From the NCBI GenBank assembly GCA_023416895.1, contig JAEZGQ010000017.1, positions 1-15,388 on the forward strand: DNA of 15,388 nucleotides, in the 5' to 3' direction. Position numbers and translations under genes: made by a program. This DNA is from Bacillota bacterium (GTDB taxonomy: Bacteria > Bacillota > Clostridia > Christensenellales > CAG-138). Positions within the stretch are counted from its first letter, which is position 1. Each line of letters starts with the position of its first letter. This document shows positions 13,262-15,388 of this stretch, in pieces. Under the pieces are notes generated by a model, which was given only the letters and a program-made list of their open reading frames with translations, was not told the origin of the DNA and did no database searches.

Positions 13262-14551
13262 TTATAGTTTCACTTCACCAAGCTTCAAAAGCGCATCGAG
13301 GGCGAACATTGCGCCCATTCTGCCGTGTGCGTAGGTAAGCCCGCCCTGTACATAAGCGGTATACGGCTCACACAAGGGTGCGTCGGCACTCAGTTCAATG
13401 GAGGCACCCTGCACAAACGCGCCTGCCGCCATAATGACTTGGTTTGTGTAACCGGGCATATCCCATGGCTCGGGTACGGCAAAGCTATCAACAGGCGCGG
13501 CTTTCTGAATGCTTCTGCAAAATTCGATAAGCGCCTCAGCCGATGAAAACCTTAATGCCTGCACGATGTCCGAACGCACCGCGTCGCTCGCGGGCATGGT
13601 ATCCATTCCTGCAAGCTCGAACACCTTGGCAAAAAGTGCCGCGGTTTTTACGCTTTGTGCCGTAACATGCGGCGCAAGGAAGAGCCCTTGGTAAAACGGC
13701 TGGTAGCTGCCCGCGTAGGAACCCACTTCCCTGCCCATTCCCGGCACGGTCAGGCGCTGTGCGATGCGCTCGATGTATTCCGCTTTGCCTGCAATGTAAC
13801 CGCCTGTTGGCGCAAGCCCGCCGCCCGGGTTTTTAATCAGCGACCCGATCTGCACGTCTGCTCCGTAAAATACGGGTTCATGCGCACAGGTAAATTCGCC
13901 GTAGCAGTTGTCCACCACAAAAATCGCCTCGGGCGCTGTTTCGTGCACAATCCGGAAGAAAGCCTCCATTTGTTCCGGCAAAATTGCGTTGCGCCAGGAA
14001 TAGCCGCGCGAACGCTGTACATACACGACCTTTGCAGGCTCCTGAAGCGCGTTAAGCATCGCCTCAACGTCGATAGCGCCTTGTTGAGTAAGCTCGAGCT
14101 GTTTATAGGTTACGCCGAGCCGTTTGAGAGAACCGTATTCGTTGCCGCTGATGCCAATGGCCTTTTCGAGCGTATCATAGGGCTTTCCCGTGACGCAAAG
14201 CAATGTATCGCCCGGCTCTAAAAGGCCGCTGAGCGCGGTAAAGATGGCGTGCGTGCCGGAGGTGAACTGCGGGCGAACCAGCGCATCTTCCGCTTCCAGT
14301 GCGCGCGCGAACACACGGTCGAGCGCGTCACGGCCATCGTCGCCGTAGCCATAGCCCGTGGTCGGCGTGAAATGCCGAAGGGCAATGTTTTCTTTTTGAA
14401 AAGCAAGCAAAACGCGCGCCTGATTGTGCGCCTCAACGCTGTCGATTTGCGCAAAAACAGCCGCAAGCGCGGCTTCGGCATCCAGTGTAAAACGTACGGC
14501 GCTGTCGCTTAAGCCAAGCGCCCCAAAGAAAGAAACATCGATTTGGTTCAA
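13262..14551 (-). CDS. ynbB: PLP-dependent lyase of the methionine gamma-lyase / 'aluminium resistance' family (YnbB)
   Basis: The 429-residue protein belongs to the fold-type-I PLP family found next to hfq in many Firmicutes (YnbB in Bacillus). Visible features are a glycine-rich GYGYGDDGRD segment at 66-75, the cofactor-phosphate region QFTSGTHAIF near 95-104, D214 in VVDNCYGEF and the PLP-binding lysine K240 in SLIKNPGGGLAPTGG. The family is annotated as a C-S lyase, but its true substrate is poorly defined. The TTG start at 14551 is forced: hfq's stop codon is in the same frame only one codon upstream, and GAGGAA lies 9 nt before. It is the last gene of the miaA-hfq-ynbB operon, and faces the acquired cassette across a terminator. 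Confidence 0.92.
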   Translation of the reverse strand: MNQIDVSFFGALGLSDSAVRFTLDAEAALAAVFAQIDSVEAHNQARVLLAFQKENIALRHFTPTTGYGYGDDGRDALDRVFARALEAEDALVRPQFTSGTHAIFTALSGLLEPGDTLLCVTGKPYDTLEKAIGISGNEYGSLKRLGVTYKQLELTQQGAIDVEAMLNALQEPAKVVYVQRSRGYSWRNAILPEQMEAFFRIVHETAPEAIFVVDNCYGEFTCAHEPVFYGADVQIGSLIKNPGGGLAPTGGYIAGKAEYIERIAQRLTVPGMGREVGSYAGSYQPFYQGLFLAPHVTAQSVKTAALFAKVFELAGMDTMPASDAVRSDIVQALRFSSAEALIEFCRSIQKAAPVDSFAVPEPWDMPGYTNQVIMAAGAFVQGASIELSADAPLCEPYTAYVQGGLTYAHGRMGAMFALDALLKLGEVKL

Positions 14552-14554
14552 GGT

Positions 14555-14806
14555 TTAAGGTTCCTCGCTTTCCGCGTTCTTTTGAAATTCAAACTGCACA
14601 GGTTTTTCCGGCGTTATGGTGGAGATGGCGTGCTTGTAGATCATCATCGGTTTTCCTCCAACTTCTACAAGCAAAACAAAGCTGTCAAACGCCTGTACCA
14701 GCGCATTTTTGATCTGAAAACCATTTGTAACATGGATGGAAACCGGAATGCATCCTTTTTTGACCGTGTTCAAAAGCGTGTCCTGTACGTTAATGGGTTT
14801 GTTCAT
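14555..14806 (-). CDS. hfq: RNA chaperone Hfq
   Basis: Hfq forms a hexameric Sm-like ring that binds small RNAs and mRNAs. The 83-residue length fits Gram-positive Hfq. Sm1 contains Q8 and D9 (INVQDTLLN) and the NGFQIKNALVQAFDSFVLL stretch; Sm2 is the KPMMIYKHAISTI segment, with the YKHA motif at 57-60. A short acidic tail ends in ESEEP. The ATG at 14806 follows GGAAGGGGGAG. The gene starts inside the end of miaA (17-nt overlap) and its TAA stop is 3 nt before the ynbB start, so the three genes are translationally packed. The miaA-hfq-ynbB order is conserved in Firmicutes. Confidence 0.96.
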   Translation of the reverse strand: MNKPINVQDTLLNTVKKGCIPVSIHVTNGFQIKNALVQAFDSFVLLVEVGGKPMMIYKHAISTITPEKPVQFEFQKNAESEEP

Positions 14807-15388
14807 GGTCTCCCCCTTCCAGCGCGCAAACCGCCGCTTCGGTAAGAGCCTCCCGGCTTTCGTACTGCGTAACATCAAGCCATACGATGCGCTTGTCGCG
14901 CTTGAACCACGTAAGCTGTCGCTTTGCAAAATGGCGCGTTTCAAGCTTAATCGCGGCAATCGCCTCATCAAGCTTGCATGCCCCGTCGACAAACACGTAG
15001 AGCTGCTTATAGCCCAAACCCTGCATTGCGGGCATGTCCGCCGTTACCCCAAGTGCCCTGAGGCGCTTCACTTCGTCGATAAGCCCTATCTGTATCATTT
15101 CATCCACTCGCTTTTCAATGCGCGCATATAGGAGTTCCCTGGGCATCGTGAGAGCGATGAGTTTCACATCGTACGGAATTTCTTCGTTTTTTTTGTTTTC
15201 AAAATCCCCACCGAATTCATCCATGGCCTTTCCTGTGAGTTTTACAACCTCCACCGCGCGGATGATGCGCTTAAGGTCATTTGGGTGAAGGCGGGCCGCA
15301 CTCTTGGGGTCAAGCTCTTTTAAAAGCTTGTACAGTGAGCCGGGGCTTTGCGCTTCGGTTTCCGCAAGGTTTGCGCGAAGTTCGGGGT
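14790..15388 (-). CDS. miaA: tRNA dimethylallyltransferase MiaA, C-terminal part (5' end outside window)
   Basis: MiaA adds a dimethylallyl group to A37 of tRNAs that read UNN codons, which includes tRNA-Trp. About 198 residues are visible and the frame stays open to the window edge. Recognisable parts are the HPNDLKRIIRAVEV motif (near 15240-15290) that leads into the TGK segment, a domain with LYARIEKRVDEMIQIGLIDEVKRL, the MPAMQGLGYKQL motif, and the TRHFAKRQLTWFKRD segment that contacts tRNA. The N-terminal P-loop lies outside the window. The last codons overlap the start of hfq by 17 nt. Confidence 0.95.
   Translation of the reverse strand, partial: PELRANLAETEAQSPGSLYKLLKELDPKSAARLHPNDLKRIIRAVEVVKLTGKAMDEFGGDFENKKNEEIPYDVKLIALTMPRELLYARIEKRVDEMIQIGLIDEVKRLRALGVTADMPAMQGLGYKQLYVFVDGACKLDEAIAAIKLETRHFAKRQLTWFKRDKRIVWLDVTQYESREALTEAAVCALEGGDHEQTH

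Noticed and set aside
1..15388. CRISPR arrays, intact insertion sequences, rRNA genes or a replication origin
   Set aside because: No regularly spaced repeats, intact transposase frames, rRNA segments or DnaA-box clusters were seen.

Overview
The window looks like chromosomal DNA from a low-to-mid-GC Firmicute, most likely a member of the class Clostridia. The evidence is Gram-positive-type LexA boxes, RNase Y, strong AGGAGG-type ribosome binding sites with frequent GTG/TTG starts, and two gene orders typical of the group: rimO-pgsA-cinA-recA-rny and miaA-hfq-ynbB close to lexA. The species cannot be named from this sequence.

Layout. 1-5317 (+): the 3' end of rimO, then pgsA, cinA, recA (own LexA-controlled promoter, strong terminator) and rny (structured leader, strong terminator). 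5342-7278: an M19 dipeptidase (+) running tail-to-tail into a MerR regulator with a GyrI-like effector domain (-), which has its own 19-bp-spacer promoter. 7300-7472: tRNA-Trp(CCA) on the minus strand with a consensus promoter and a terminator. 7489-9232: rnhA and a Xer-type tyrosine recombinase (+), separated by a large palindrome. 9292-10560: a small acidic cysteine-rich protein (-) divergent from lexA (+), with a LexA box between them. 10561-13190: an AT-richer cassette holding a double-MerR-domain regulator, an ABC ATPase and an ABC-2 permease, followed by the decayed, frameshifted tail of what looks like a serine recombinase. 13262-15388 (-): ynbB (PLP lyase), hfq and the C-terminal part of miaA.

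How the genes work together. recA and lexA form the core of the SOS response, and each carries a LexA box over its promoter. The same box may also govern the unknown gene divergent from lexA, the position held by yneA in Bacillus. rny, hfq, miaA, rimO, rnhA and tRNA-Trp belong to RNA processing and translation. The MerR-ABC cassette is probably an acquired export or drug-response module set between lexA and ynbB.

Most of the window is ordinary core genome. The parts most worth a second look are the 13-6-13 palindrome just upstream of the tyrosine recombinase (geometry of a Xer/dif-like core site), the putatively SOS-linked cysteine-rich protein, and the acquired cassette with its intra-operon terminator.
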